A stretch of 64,000 nucleotides of DNA from Histomonas meleagridis (Eukaryota; Parabasalia; Tritrichomonadida; Dientamoebidae): contig WSYJ01000173.1 of the NCBI GenBank assembly GCA_020186115.1, forward strand, positions 1 through 64,000, in the 5' to 3' direction. The notes under the pieces were generated by a model. That model saw nothing but the letters and a program-made list of their open reading frames with translations, did not search any database and was not told the origin of the DNA. Positions 42,588 through 52,859 of the stretch are shown here, one piece after another. The position numbers were made by a program, and so were the translations under genes. Positions within the stretch are counted from its first letter, which is position 1, and each line of letters starts with the position of its first letter.

Positions 42588-43370
42588 ATGTCAAAGTGTG
42601 AGTTAACTGGTGTACCAGAAACACTTTTAATACCTCTTCTTGCGAGGGCACTTGAACAAGAAAAACCACAAAACGAAATTCGATTTTCTGATCCAAAAGC
42701 ACTTGAGATCAAGAATCAAATTGATTATGATTTTACTAAATTCGACAAGAATTTATCAATGACTGGTTGCCAATCTAGGACAATTCTAATTGATCGATGC
42801 TTGGGGAATCTTATTAACGAAAATCCTAATTGTGTCTTTGTCAATCTTGGTTGTGGACTTGACACCAGATTCTTTCGATTAGATAATGGGCAACTTGATT
42901 GGTATGACCTTGATTTACCCGAAGTTATAGAATTCAGAAGAAACTTTATTGAAGATACAGAAAGACATCATGCTATACCCAAAAGTATATTTGATGAATC
43001 ATGGTCTAATGACGTTAAGGTAAATGGAAGGAAGGTAATTATTTTATGTGAAGGAACATCAATGTATTTTACTCGTGAACAAAATATTGAGATGTTAACA
43101 TATCTTAAAACTAATTTTCCCGGAGCTTCATTTGTTGTCGAACTAATGACTCCATTTATTGCTTCACACAGTGATATGCATGATACAGTATCACAAACAT
43201 CAGCACATTTTGAATGGGGAACATATGATCCAAAAGAAATTGAAGCAATGTGTCCTGGTATTAAGTTCATTGAGTACTGGAGTGTTTCAGATGAAATGAA
43301 ATGGTGGGCTCAACTCTTCCGATACTTTAATAATTATATAGCTCATTATGAGATTAATAAACCAGTTTAA
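42588..43370 (+). CDS. LCM/TcmP-type S-adenosylmethionine O-methyltransferase
   Basis: A 260-residue protein of the leucine carboxyl methyltransferase superfamily. Residues 85-98 (VNLGCGLDTRFFRL) are the SAM-binding glycine motif, and 105-116 (WYDLDLPEVIEF) carry the acidic ribose-binding region. CEGTSMYFTREQNIEMLTYL (about 153-172) matches the motif after the central sheet. The order and spacing look like bacterial TcmP-type O-methyltransferases (PF04072) more than eukaryotic LCMT1, whose substrate is the PP2A C-terminus. The substrate is unknown. The gene has its own Inr and a TTTAAAA stop context, so it is adapted to the host. Bacterial transfer is a plausible inference, not shown. Confidence 0.75.
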   Translation: MSKCELTGVPETLLIPLLARALEQEKPQNEIRFSDPKALEIKNQIDYDFTKFDKNLSMTGCQSRTILIDRCLGNLINENPNCVFVNLGCGLDTRFFRLDNGQLDWYDLDLPEVIEFRRNFIEDTERHHAIPKSIFDESWSNDVKVNGRKVIILCEGTSMYFTREQNIEMLTYLKTNFPGASFVVELMTPFIASHSDMHDTVSQTSAHFEWGTYDPKEIEAMCPGIKFIEYWSVSDEMKWWAQLFRYFNNYIAHYEINKPV

Positions 43371-43455
43371 AATGACCGTTTAATTTTTTTAAATAAATAA
43401 ACGTGTTTTGTCTTGATTTCAAATAACATGTCGGTTTGGTCCATCCTTTTTACAG

Positions 43456-43983
43456 ATGCTCAAGAACTACGAGGTCATTGCACGTCCTCTTCCAACTGAA
43501 GCAGTTCCAAACCCAGCTGCTATTCGCGTTCAAGTTTTTGCTCCTGATGAAGTTATTGCAAAATCAAAATTCTGGGGTGTTGCTCGTCGCATTGCTCGTC
43601 TTAAGAAATCACATGGTGAAATCCTTGCAGTTAAGCATGTTATTGAACCTGAACCAGAGCGCGTTAAAAACTATGGAATTTGGTTAACTTATCGTGCTAC
43701 AAATTCAATTAACAACATTTACAAGGAATTCCGTGACACAACAACAGAGGGTGCTGTTTTACGTCTTTATCAAGAAATGGCTGGTACTCATAATGTTCAA
43801 GCCAAGAATATTTCCATCATTCGTGTTAGCGAAATCAAAGATGAAGATGTAGTTCATCACAACCTTCGCATGTTCCTTAACCCTGGCGTCAAGTTCCCAA
43901 TCCTTAAGAAATCAATACGTCCAACACATCCATCACAAAAGAAGATTTTCTCTAGCAAACGCCCCACAGTTTGCGGTTTCTAA
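43456..43983 (+). CDS. RPL18A: 60S ribosomal protein eL20 (L18a)
   Basis: A 175-residue eL20. The N-terminus LKNYEVIARPLPTEAVPNP and the blocks FAPDEVIAKSKFWGVARRI, GEILAVKHVIEPEPERVKNYGIWL, YRATNSINNIYKEFRDTT, GAVLRLYQEMAGTHNVQAKN and PILKKSIRPTHP are those of the family. The end, SSKRPTVCGF, is close to the usual RPNTF-like terminus. It contacts rRNA on the large-subunit solvent side. It begins 86 bp after the methyltransferase gene, with a CCATCC-TTTTT leader. Codon use is highly biased, as for an abundant protein. Stop in TCTAAAA. Confidence 0.95.
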   Translation: MLKNYEVIARPLPTEAVPNPAAIRVQVFAPDEVIAKSKFWGVARRIARLKKSHGEILAVKHVIEPEPERVKNYGIWLTYRATNSINNIYKEFRDTTTEGAVLRLYQEMAGTHNVQAKNISIIRVSEIKDEDVVHHNLRMFLNPGVKFPILKKSIRPTHPSQKKIFSSKRPTVCGF

Positions 43984-44112
43984 AATATCACGTTAACTAT
44001 ATATATTGCTAGTTTTTTGTTATTTCATTTATATATATATCATATGATGAGTTTTGAGATGAAAAATTAACGGAAAAAAATAGATAACAAAAAATTATCA
44101 TCTACAAACATT

Positions 44113-44219
44113 TCAAATGTTGTTCACAACCTTCTCATGTTCCAGGACAATGACGTCAAGTCCCCTTCTCAAAAGGAGATTCTTACCACCAGCGCCCAAC
44201 AGCTTGTTGCTAAACAATA
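44113..44219 (+). pseudogene. duplicated 3' fragment of the eL20 gene
   Basis: The sequence GTTGTTCACAACCTTCTCATG followed by TTCCAGGACAATGACGTCAAG is a diverged copy of GTAGTTCATCACAACCTTCG...GGCGTCAAGTTCCC from within the eL20 gene (about 43849-43905). Further on, AAAAGGAGATTCTTACC and GCGCCCAACAGCTTGTTGC parallel AAAAGAAGATTTTCTC and CGCCCCACAGTTTGCGG at the eL20 end. Thus the last 130 bp of the gene were duplicated downstream in the same orientation and have decayed. A fragment of about 100 bp remains; no independent frame is expected. Confidence 0.75.
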
Positions 44220-44995
44220 ACTTTTACCAACTAACACTATCTTTTTATGCAAAAAAATTACATTGATTATACATTGTTAAAATTACAGACAATGAATTAG
44301 AAAAAATCACTACAATATTCATTTTAAGATTGAATTATTTTTTATACATGGATATCCATGGATATAAAAATAATAAAAAGAAAATTCCGTTTGAAATGTT
44401 GCGTGATAATAACATAATCCATCAAATTTGAACACCAATTCAAATACGTCTGGATTTCTTGGAGATGAAGGTTTAAACAGCAAAATTAACACTAAAATTT
44501 GTTTTTATTTTTTTGTACATAGCTTCCTTTTTTTCCCCCTAGAAAAAAGAAATATAACAATAAAAAAATTTATCAATTATATTAAGACAGTTTTTTGCTC
44601 ATATAATGAAATCGAAATTTGCAACAAAATTATAAAATAAAAATCAAAACATAGCATGCACCTTTCTACGAAAATCTTTAGCATTTGTATGTACGAAAAA
44701 TGTCCTTAAAAATCATTGTTTGTACGAAATGATGTAATTTTCTACCAGCCAAAAAATTTGGAATTGATCTTTAAAATATAAAAAATAGGTCATTGTGTTC
44801 TATTTTTGATTAATGTCATTAACCTACAGAATTTTTCACTAAATATAATGAATATCCATTGTGGGAACCGTTAATTTGGCTGGTTCAGCTAGGTAAATGC
44901 GTTTAATTCATTGAAATTAAATTCTTTACACTGTTTGTAAACTATTAAAATTTTTTTTGCGTTTTGCATTTTTGGTTAAACGACATGTAAACTAT
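44220..44995. other. AT-rich intergenic region
   Basis: About 780 bp. An open frame at 44428-44640 is low-complexity and has no known domain. A palindromic GGATATCCATGGATAT lies near 44349. Otherwise I see nothing. Confidence 0.4.
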
Positions 44996-45005
44996 TCAAT
45001 TCTCA
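44996..45005 (+). promoter_or_regulatory. Inr-like initiator of the BEACH gene
   Basis: TCAATTCTCA, close to the trichomonad initiator, ending 7 bp before the ATG at 45013. Confidence 0.55.
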
Positions 45006-45012
45006 GGGAAAA

Positions 45013-48000
45013 ATGGAAGGAAATTGCGATGAATTTGATAAAGAAATTAGAAAAATACTTAAAAAGAAAGTTTCAAAACTTCCATTTCCAAAGGACGTAG
45101 TAACAAATAGAACATTCTCACCAGAGACAAGTATTTTAAGTAATGGTTATGGTATCGAATTAGAAGATTTAAGGAAATATTCTTCTACTCTTAGCTATAT
45201 TGAAAGGGAATTTAGCTCAATGGAAGATAGAGCCCAAGATACAAAACAAATTGGAATATTTTTACTTCAAAATTTTATTCCATTCGTTTATGCAAACATA
45301 TTAGAAGCATCCATTGACACCTGGATTATTTTTTTAAAAGCCTTAAATTTGTCGTATAAACTATTAAATTCTAATTATCAAGAAATAATAATTAAATTAT
45401 TTCATAATGTTTATAAAATTTCTGCGGGCTATCCAGGTTTATCTTCCATTTTTACAGAGTTACATTCTTTATTATTGACATTTGGGAATTTACCAGATTA
45501 TTTTTTTCGTGAGCATTTAACTATTTGCAATATATTACTTCATTTTCATAAAGCTAAAACAAATACTGAACATCAAATCAATGCTAATATTCATATATTA
45601 TATATTTTAAACATTGCAACAACATTACAGAAATTAGAAGTTTCTGTAAATGATTCATTATTAGCGATTTATAATTGTGTTAAAGAAATGATTACAAATA
45701 ATATTAATGATTCTTTAATTATTCCAACACTTGGACTTTGTGTTGAATTTATTCGCCTTACTAAATGTGAATTTCCTAATTTTCCACAATTAATATATGA
45801 AATAATTGAACGAAATCCACTCCAAAACATTGAGTTTCCAATTGTTTCTACAAATCCAAATGATTTATTTCATGAGATTAAATCAATTAGTTTTTATTTA
45901 AATCAATCTAATCATATCATAGGTAAATTTATAGAACTTACACAATTATTATCAAAAAACTCAATTTTTATTTTTTTAAAAACATTATTTAAATCTAATG
46001 ATGATGAATTATACAGTGTTAACTTAACAACTTTTACATTTCTTTTTTTATATTTTTTAAGACTTGAAAATAATAAATTTATAAAACTATTTAAAGATAC
46101 AAAAATTACACTTCCTGATTTATTTCTTAATAAAGAAATATTTGATCCAAATATAAATATATTTGAATCAATAAACAACAAAAAGTTATCGATTTTAATA
46201 CCAATTCGATTTTTAGAATTTAAAATCATTATTAGTTATTCAACTTTATTTCAAATCCAACAAATATTTATATCATTTTTTATTAATACAAATATATCAT
46301 TAGTAATTGAAATGATTCTTAATATGAATCAATCTTCTTTAACATATAATTCACAATTTATTGATTCATTCAAATTTTGTATTGAAGAAAAATTAAGAAT
46401 TTTTCCAGATAATTTCGATATGTTCTTACAAATTCTTTATACTTTGTTAAAAAATCAAGTTGAATTATCAAAAAAAATTTCCGAAAGTGAGTTTTTCATT
46501 GAGAAATTAATTTCTTGTCTAAAAAATAATGAATGTTCTTCAAATGTTTTAAATATTTTTTCGATTTTATTAGTAAATTATAAAAATGATTTTGATTTGT
46601 TTTCTAATAGTTTAATAATAAAAAGTTTTTTACAAACTATGAATGAACAAAATGATTTATATTATTATTGGATCGAAATATTTACTAATTTCTTAAAAGA
46701 TTTATCATATGAATTCAAAATTGATTTTGCTCATAATTATTTATTAATAATGACAACAAAATTTGAAACTAATACATTAGAACCTATAAAATTTCTTAAA
46801 TTTCTAAAAAATTTTATGGAACCAAATGTAGTAGAAAACATTAAAATCGAATGGGATAATATTAATAAAGGAATTTTATCGATTGAATTTAATGAAACAA
46901 TATATAAATATTTATTAAAATTAATAAATAATAATCAATCTAATAACATCCAAATTAAATCTAAATATTCATATGAAATAGCAAAAATTATTTTAAGTAC
47001 TCAATATAAAAATGATTTCTTACAATTACTTAAAGAAATTACATCAAAATCAAGAATTCAATGTTATAAATGTTATCATTATAATTTCCATTCATTAATA
47101 CTTCAAGAAATGGAATCAACAACTAATGAAACGATTTTCAGATTATTATTAAACATCTTTACAAGAATATCAATGGTAATTTGTGATCGACAAACATTAT
47201 TTACATATTTACGTTATTTAAATCCTCAAAATTATCAACAAATTGAAGTATTTTATCCAGAAATGTTAAAATATATGGAAAAGATTATATCTTATAAAGA
47301 AGATAATGTTGATACTTTTTTATTATTATCTTCAAGTTTAGATTATATTACATTTCCAGGAATTTCATTTAAAGATTATTCAAATGGTTTTGCATTATCT
47401 TTATGGTTTTTAATTTCTGATTTTTTTGATGATTTTATAACGTTATTAAATTTCGAGAATAATAAAACAAATATTTTAATAAATTTATATAATGAGAAAA
47501 TCGAAATTAAATCATCAAATGATTTATTTGATCCAATTACACATAATTTTATTATAAAAATTAATCAATGGAATAATTTATATTTCGAATATAATTCATC
47601 AAATTATATTAGAATATTATTAAATAATAAATTTGAAATTAAAGTAAAATTAAAGACAAACGTTTTGTTTGAAGGATTTGATCATATTTATATATATAAA
47701 AATAATTTTGATAATAATAAAATGGCTGATATGTTATTTACACAAATTAGTTTTTATTCATTACCTGTACCGAAAACATTAATAAAACAAATATATAAAA
47801 CTCCAATAAAGAAATTTCCACTTTTATTAGGTGAACCTAAATTAATTTTCTTATATACAACAAAATTAGAAAAAAATAATACATTTTATTATGTAAAAAA
47901 TCAATCAAGTCAATATCATGGAATAATGTTTAAGTTTGTTAATAAATTTGGAAGAGTTTTTGAAGCATCTAAAGGTATTCCTTATATAGTAACATTGATA

Positions 48001-51000
48001 CAATTTATTACTGAAGATAAATATAAATATCTTAAAATTTTAATCAATTTTTTATTTAAAGTATTATCAAATAATACGACTTTTTTAGAACAAATGAATT
48101 CATTTGGTGGATTTTCAATCATAAGTTATTTTTTAATAGAAAAAGAAAAGTTAATTACATGTGAAATATGGAAAATGATATATAAATATAAAGAAACATT
48201 TCATTCTTCAAATGATTATAATTATTGTCTTTTATTTCATTCCGAATTATGGAAAAATTCGAAAATTTCAACAATTCAAATTATTTTAAATGATTGGCAT
48301 AAAATTATAATAAAAATTACTGATAAAGATGAATTACAAAACATTTTTGATAAAGTATTATATTTCTTTCATAAATGTATTTTATCACAAAAAATTAATA
48401 AAAAAATATTAGAATCATTTGAAACTATATTAATTAAATTATTTCAATGTATTAATTCTTATAAAAATATTGTTTTCTTGATTAGATTAATAGAAACTAA
48501 AAATATTAATGATGAAATAATATGTTCAATATTACAAATTTTAGTAAATAATCATGATATGAAAGAAGAAATAACAAAATTTATTTTAAAGACGAAAATT
48601 ATATATTGTTCAAATGCAAAAAATTTATCAATTTTAATTAATAATTTTGTTTCAACAAATGAAGATTTTTATGAACAATTTTTGTTATTTTTTGTTCAAC
48701 AAATTGATCAATTATCAATTGATGTATTACATGAATTAACAAAATATTTATGTCAAACAAAAAACATTCAATATATTCCAATAATAATAGTATTATCATA
48801 TAAATTAGATGAAAAAGATTCAAAATTTGTTTATAAATATATTAAGAAATCATTTAAGACTAAAAAATTTAAACAATATCCAAAAACTACATTTTTTACA
48901 TATTTCTTAAGTTTTGCAATTTTATTTAAATGGAATAAATTAATTAATTATATTGATGAAATATTAATTGAAGATTTTAATTTCTTAAATTGTATGTTAT
49001 CATGTTTTGATATTATTTTAATGTTAAAGAAAAGTAATGATCGAACAATAATTAATAATTTAATTATTAATATTATAAACAAAATTAATAACGATGTTAA
49101 TCTTTTAAATAATTTTACTTCATTAATTTGTTCATATTATTTTTATAATTATCATTCATCAATTATTGAACCTACAAAAAATATGATTCCTACAATTGAA
49201 TTCGATATATTTCAATTTAATTATTTTATACAATTAAATTTTGAACCAATTTATGGTGCACATATATATAATAATGAATGGCAAGATTCAAAATCAATAT
49301 TTCATTTAATAAATTTATATAAAACTTTAATACAAGAAAAAGATTTAAATATTTTACCATTTTTTATACTTTGTTCATTTTTATATAAAACTAATTCACA
49401 AGAAATAATTAATATAATTCAAGAAATCTTTGAAGGTTTAACTCAAAACAAAGAAAATGAAAAATATTTTTCATTAATAGCTTATAAAACACCAGAACAA
49501 AATATAAATTCTTATACAGTTACTGAAAATGTAGAAATTTCTTATCAATTATATGATGAATTTTATAAAACATTAAAAATATATAAAATCGAAATTCCTG
49601 TAATTAAACCATTAATAACAGAAATATTAAAGAAATTAAAATATAAATCACAAATAAATGATTTTCGTAAACAATGGCAACGTTTATATTCATCATTATC
49701 ATATAATCGTTCACCATTTTATCAACATAAGAAACATCAATATTTTAAACGAGGAAATCAATTTGATTTTCGTTTTAGGCCAATAATAGAAACACAAAAT
49801 AATCATTTTGATAATCATTCTAAAGAATCAATGTTAAGATGGCAACGAGCTAAAGATATCCAATCTAATGAACCATTATCAACAGTAACATATTTTAAAG
49901 ATTGTGAGAAAGATCATAAACTATTATTAACTATAATGAACCAACAAATCATTTGGAGTGATGATTGTCATCGACAATTAATAATTCAAAATGAAAATGA
50001 TATTGGAATGTTTTATGTCACCGCAAAAGGTTATTATTATTCTGCAGAGAATAAAAGTGTTTTCATTAAGAACACTAAAGTTCAATATTTGTTTTGGTGT
50101 TGGAATGATCAAATTCCTCAATCAATACAAATATTTACTACAAATCATAAATGTTATTTATTTGTTTTTCCGAAACAAAAATCACATAAATTCGTATCAA
50201 ATCTAAAGAAGATTTCTTTACCTAATAAAATATTTTTCCAAGAAAATCCTCCAAATATTGAAATAGAAAACCTTAAATTAACTCAACGTTGGAGAAATCA
50301 TCAATTAAGTAATTTCGATTATTTAATATGGTTAAATTTATTATCAGGAAGATCATTTTTAGATACAAGAATTTATCCTGTTTTCCCTATTTTATTAGTT
50401 GATTTTGATACTAAAAATTTGGATTTTGAAGATCCGAAAATTTATAGAGATTTATCAAAAAATATTTTGTATCAAAATTTGACTGGTTTACGCACGCTTA
50501 ATGAAACAATTAAATGCTCTGGCAGAAATTATCTGTTTTCAGCACTTTACATCAGCACTTTTTTGGTTGCATTATATTTAATACGTTTAGAGCCTTTTAC
50601 TTCATTACATATTAAACTTCAAGATGGTCGATTTGATGTCCCATCAAGATTATTCTTTTCTATTAGAGGTAATGTTGAATCGACAATTCGAATTTGTAAA
50701 TCGATCAAAGAATATATTCCAGAATTTTATTTTGATTGCGAATTTTTAGAGAATTCAAATAATTTTGATTTAGGTAGAGATGATAAAGATGTATCTATTT
50801 CAAATGTCAATCTTTCTAATGAATGGGAAACACCAGTTGAACAAATATATAATCATATTTGTGCATTAGAAAGTAATTACGTACGTAATAACTTAAATCT
50901 ATGGATTGATTTAATATGGGGCGTTAAACAATCATCAGCAGAAGATATGAATACATTTCCACCACAAGTTTTCCCTAATGTTTGGAGCAAAATCAAAAGT

Positions 51001-52050
51001 CATACTGAAGAAAGTTTAGTTGTCGAATTCTTAAATTCCGTTGGAGAAATTCCACAACAATTATTTACTTCTCCACATCCGACATCACAAAAAATTAAAG
51101 AATCTGAAGAACAGCGAATTTTTTTCTTGCAAAATATTGTTGCACCTGTTGTTCAATTTAAGACACTTAATAATTCATTTGATGATTTAAAGGTTTATAC
51201 TGTTCTACAAAACAACAAATTGTTTTGCATTCGATCTGCTTCGTCATATTTCGAAGTTAATTTTAAGTCAAAGAAACTTGTAGTGTTTCCAAAGACGCCA
51301 AAGTTAATATCATATTTATCTGATACTTCATTTGCTTATGCGGCTGAGAACTCATTGTTTTTACGTGTGTTCGATGCGAATACTCGATCAATTATAGTTA
51401 GTAATAACACACCACACTTATCAACGATTTTATGCATTTGTTCATTTGAGAATTATATCATTAGTGGTGGAGAAGATTCTTGTATTGGCTTATGGAAATA
51501 TAAAGAAAAAGACTTACGAATTAATTTAATTAATACATTAATGGTTCATCATGACGCTGTTATATATTGCGTAGCAAGTGTCGAATATGGAATTGTTGTT
51601 ACATGTTCAAAAGATAATTCATTAGTGATTAGTACCTTACCACAATTATCTTTGTTAAGAGTTATTGACCTTGGATTTAAGCAAAATATACATGTAACTG
51701 ATATTATAATTTGTCATTCAATGGGTACTATTGTTGTTATTGCTGAAGGTAACGATAAATTTTATATAAAAAATTATACGGTTAACGGTCGCCCGATAGG
51801 AGAAATTGAATTGGACATCAAAATCATCGGAGCTGCAAACGCTTGGAATGATAAACAATTCGATTATATAGGAATAGTCGACCAAGAAAATAGAATTGTA
51901 ATTTATAACGCTGTAACATTGAAGAAGAAAAAGATTTTGTGGAAATGTGAATCGAAAATTACATCAATTAAGTTCGAAAATGAATTTTGTCGTTTCGTTG
52001 TTTCAACTGATGATGTTTCATTAGTATTTGTCCCTGCTAATATTGATTAA
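45013..52050 (+). CDS. giant BEACH-domain protein with WD40 repeats
   Basis: A 2345-residue protein of the BEACH family. Residues 1 to about 770 are an alpha-helical solenoid with no motif. Residues about 775-935 contain a concanavalin/LamG-like block (SSSLDYITFPG, then GFALSLWFLISDFF). A PH-BEACH-like segment lies at about 1625-1735. The BEACH domain starts near residue 1757 (TQRWRNHQLSNFDYLIWLNL), with LSGRSFLD, YPVFPILLVDF and RDLSKNI, and ends near 1990 (PPQVFPNVW). WD40 blades end the protein (for example ISGGEDSCIGLWKY and VVTCSKDNSLVIST, about 2135-2200). BEACH proteins act in vesicle fission and lysosome or endosome traffic. The middle of the gene is extremely AT-rich (Asn, Ile, Lys and Tyr), unlike the BEACH and WD parts. 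Confidence 0.92.
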   Translation: MEGNCDEFDKEIRKILKKKVSKLPFPKDVVTNRTFSPETSILSNGYGIELEDLRKYSSTLSYIEREFSSMEDRAQDTKQIGIFLLQNFIPFVYANILEASIDTWIIFLKALNLSYKLLNSNYQEIIIKLFHNVYKISAGYPGLSSIFTELHSLLLTFGNLPDYFFREHLTICNILLHFHKAKTNTEHQINANIHILYILNIATTLQKLEVSVNDSLLAIYNCVKEMITNNINDSLIIPTLGLCVEFIRLTKCEFPNFPQLIYEIIERNPLQNIEFPIVSTNPNDLFHEIKSISFYLNQSNHIIGKFIELTQLLSKNSIFIFLKTLFKSNDDELYSVNLTTFTFLFLYFLRLENNKFIKLFKDTKITLPDLFLNKEIFDPNINIFESINNKKLSILIPIRFLEFKIIISYSTLFQIQQIFISFFINTNISLVIEMILNMNQSSLTYNSQFIDSFKFCIEEKLRIFPDNFDMFLQILYTLLKNQVELSKKISESEFFIEKLISCLKNNECSSNVLNIFSILLVNYKNDFDLFSNSLIIKSFLQTMNEQNDLYYYWIEIFTNFLKDLSYEFKIDFAHNYLLIMTTKFETNTLEPIKFLKFLKNFMEPNVVENIKIEWDNINKGILSIEFNETIYKYLLKLINNNQSNNIQIKSKYSYEIAKIILSTQYKNDFLQLLKEITSKSRIQCYKCYHYNFHSLILQEMESTTNETIFRLLLNIFTRISMVICDRQTLFTYLRYLNPQNYQQIEVFYPEMLKYMEKIISYKEDNVDTFLLLSSSLDYITFPGISFKDYSNGFALSLWFLISDFFDDFITLLNFENNKTNILINLYNEKIEIKSSNDLFDPITHNFIIKINQWNNLYFEYNSSNYIRILLNNKFEIKVKLKTNVLFEGFDHIYIYKNNFDNNKMADMLFTQISFYSLPVPKTLIKQIYKTPIKKFPLLLGEPKLIFLYTTKLEKNNTFYYVKNQSSQYHGIMFKFVNKFGRVFEASKGIPYIVTLIQFITEDKYKYLKILINFLFKVLSNNTTFLEQMNSFGGFSIISYFLIEKEKLITCEIWKMIYKYKETFHSSNDYNYCLLFHSELWKNSKISTIQIILNDWHKIIIKITDKDELQNIFDKVLYFFHKCILSQKINKKILESFETILIKLFQCINSYKNIVFLIRLIETKNINDEIICSILQILVNNHDMKEEITKFILKTKIIYCSNAKNLSILINNFVSTNEDFYEQFLLFFVQQIDQLSIDVLHELTKYLCQTKNIQYIPIIIVLSYKLDEKDSKFVYKYIKKSFKTKKFKQYPKTTFFTYFLSFAILFKWNKLINYIDEILIEDFNFLNCMLSCFDIILMLKKSNDRTIINNLIINIINKINNDVNLLNNFTSLICSYYFYNYHSSIIEPTKNMIPTIEFDIFQFNYFIQLNFEPIYGAHIYNNEWQDSKSIFHLINLYKTLIQEKDLNILPFFILCSFLYKTNSQEIINIIQEIFEGLTQNKENEKYFSLIAYKTPEQNINSYTVTENVEISYQLYDEFYKTLKIYKIEIPVIKPLITEILKKLKYKSQINDFRKQWQRLYSSLSYNRSPFYQHKKHQYFKRGNQFDFRFRPIIETQNNHFDNHSKESMLRWQRAKDIQSNEPLSTVTYFKDCEKDHKLLLTIMNQQIIWSDDCHRQLIIQNENDIGMFYVTAKGYYYSAENKSVFIKNTKVQYLFWCWNDQIPQSIQIFTTNHKCYLFVFPKQKSHKFVSNLKKISLPNKIFFQENPPNIEIENLKLTQRWRNHQLSNFDYLIWLNLLSGRSFLDTRIYPVFPILLVDFDTKNLDFEDPKIYRDLSKNILYQNLTGLRTLNETIKCSGRNYLFSALYISTFLVALYLIRLEPFTSLHIKLQDGRFDVPSRLFFSIRGNVESTIRICKSIKEYIPEFYFDCEFLENSNNFDLGRDDKDVSISNVNLSNEWETPVEQIYNHICALESNYVRNNLNLWIDLIWGVKQSSAEDMNTFPPQVFPNVWSKIKSHTEESLVVEFLNSVGEIPQQLFTSPHPTSQKIKESEEQRIFFLQNIVAPVVQFKTLNNSFDDLKVYTVLQNNKLFCIRSASSYFEVNFKSKKLVVFPKTPKLISYLSDTSFAYAAENSLFLRVFDANTRSIIVSNNTPHLSTILCICSFENYIISGGEDSCIGLWKYKEKDLRINLINTLMVHHDAVIYCVASVEYGIVVTCSKDNSLVISTLPQLSLLRVIDLGFKQNIHVTDIIICHSMGTIVVIAEGNDKFYIKNYTVNGRPIGEIELDIKIIGAANAWNDKQFDYIGIVDQENRIVIYNAVTLKKKKILWKCESKITSIKFENEFCRFVVSTDDVSLVFVPANID

Positions 52051-52117
52051 ATGTGTTTTTTCTGTAAATTTTTATGTTTTAAAACGTTTTCTTATTAATG
52101 TGCGTTTAAAATTCCAA

Positions 52118-52813
52118 ATGGAAGCTGCAGTTGAAAGGCTCAAAGTTACGTGCGATGATACTAAATATTCAATTGATAAAATAGAACAAAAAATAATTGA
52201 AAATATGCCAGAATCACGTGAAATTCTTGAGCTATGCCAAAGATTAAGAAATGCAAAATTCAGATTATTAACTTTAAAGACTAATGTAACAAAGTTAACA
52301 CTTGCACAAGAAATGCTAAACCAGGTTTTAACAGAAAATTTATTCCCTGCTTCTGCAATAATTGAAAAAGCATGTTATTCAAGAAATTTGCCAAAACCAA
52401 ATGTTATATTTTCACCAAAAGATGATCACACATATGCCAATGAGCCACAGTTAACGCCTGTTAAGGCAGCTCCTGTCAAACAACCAATTAAACAGACACC
52501 CAAAAAGTCAAATCAACAAAAGTCTTCTTCTCGAAACGCTCCGGTTGCTAAGTTCGTTGAAATTACTGATAAAGAATATTCCACACTTGACACGCGAACG
52601 ATGGGTCATGTTGGACTGAATGAGCTAAAAGATCTTCATCAATTTTTATGGAATTATTCACAAGAAAACGAACCAAACAAAATTATTACAAAACAAGAAA
52701 TCATTAACGCCGGAATAAAAGTTAGAGTTCTTCATGTCGCACTTCGTTTCTTGAAAACACTTAAAAGAATTGACCTCACTAAAGACGGTGACGTTAAATG
52801 TGTATTATCATGA
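52118..52813 (+). CDS. SKA1-like kinetochore microtubule-binding protein
   Basis: A 231-residue protein, starting at the ATG at 52118 (MEAAVERLKVTCDD), only 68 bp after the BEACH stop. The first 70 residues are a predicted coiled coil, with a basic Pro/Lys/Ser-rich linker at about 105-140 (KAAPVKQPIKQTPKKS). The C-terminal part (about 142-231) matches the layout of the SKA1 microtubule-binding winged helix: VEITDKEYSTLDTRTMGH, then a leucine helix (LNELKDLHQFL), then VLHVALRFLKTLKRIDL and a strand to the end. SKA binds microtubules at kinetochores in mitosis. The family call rests on pattern only. Confidence 0.55.
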   Translation: MEAAVERLKVTCDDTKYSIDKIEQKIIENMPESREILELCQRLRNAKFRLLTLKTNVTKLTLAQEMLNQVLTENLFPASAIIEKACYSRNLPKPNVIFSPKDDHTYANEPQLTPVKAAPVKQPIKQTPKKSNQQKSSSRNAPVAKFVEITDKEYSTLDTRTMGHVGLNELKDLHQFLWNYSQENEPNKIITKQEIINAGIKVRVLHVALRFLKTLKRIDLTKDGDVKCVLS

Positions 52814-52859
52814 AATATATCATTAATAAATTTATCCGTTTTAACTTTCATAAATTTTA

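Noticed and set aside
44428-44640. 70-codon frame downstream of eL20
   Set aside because: Low-complexity Lys/Asn/Ile/Phe composition, no similarity.
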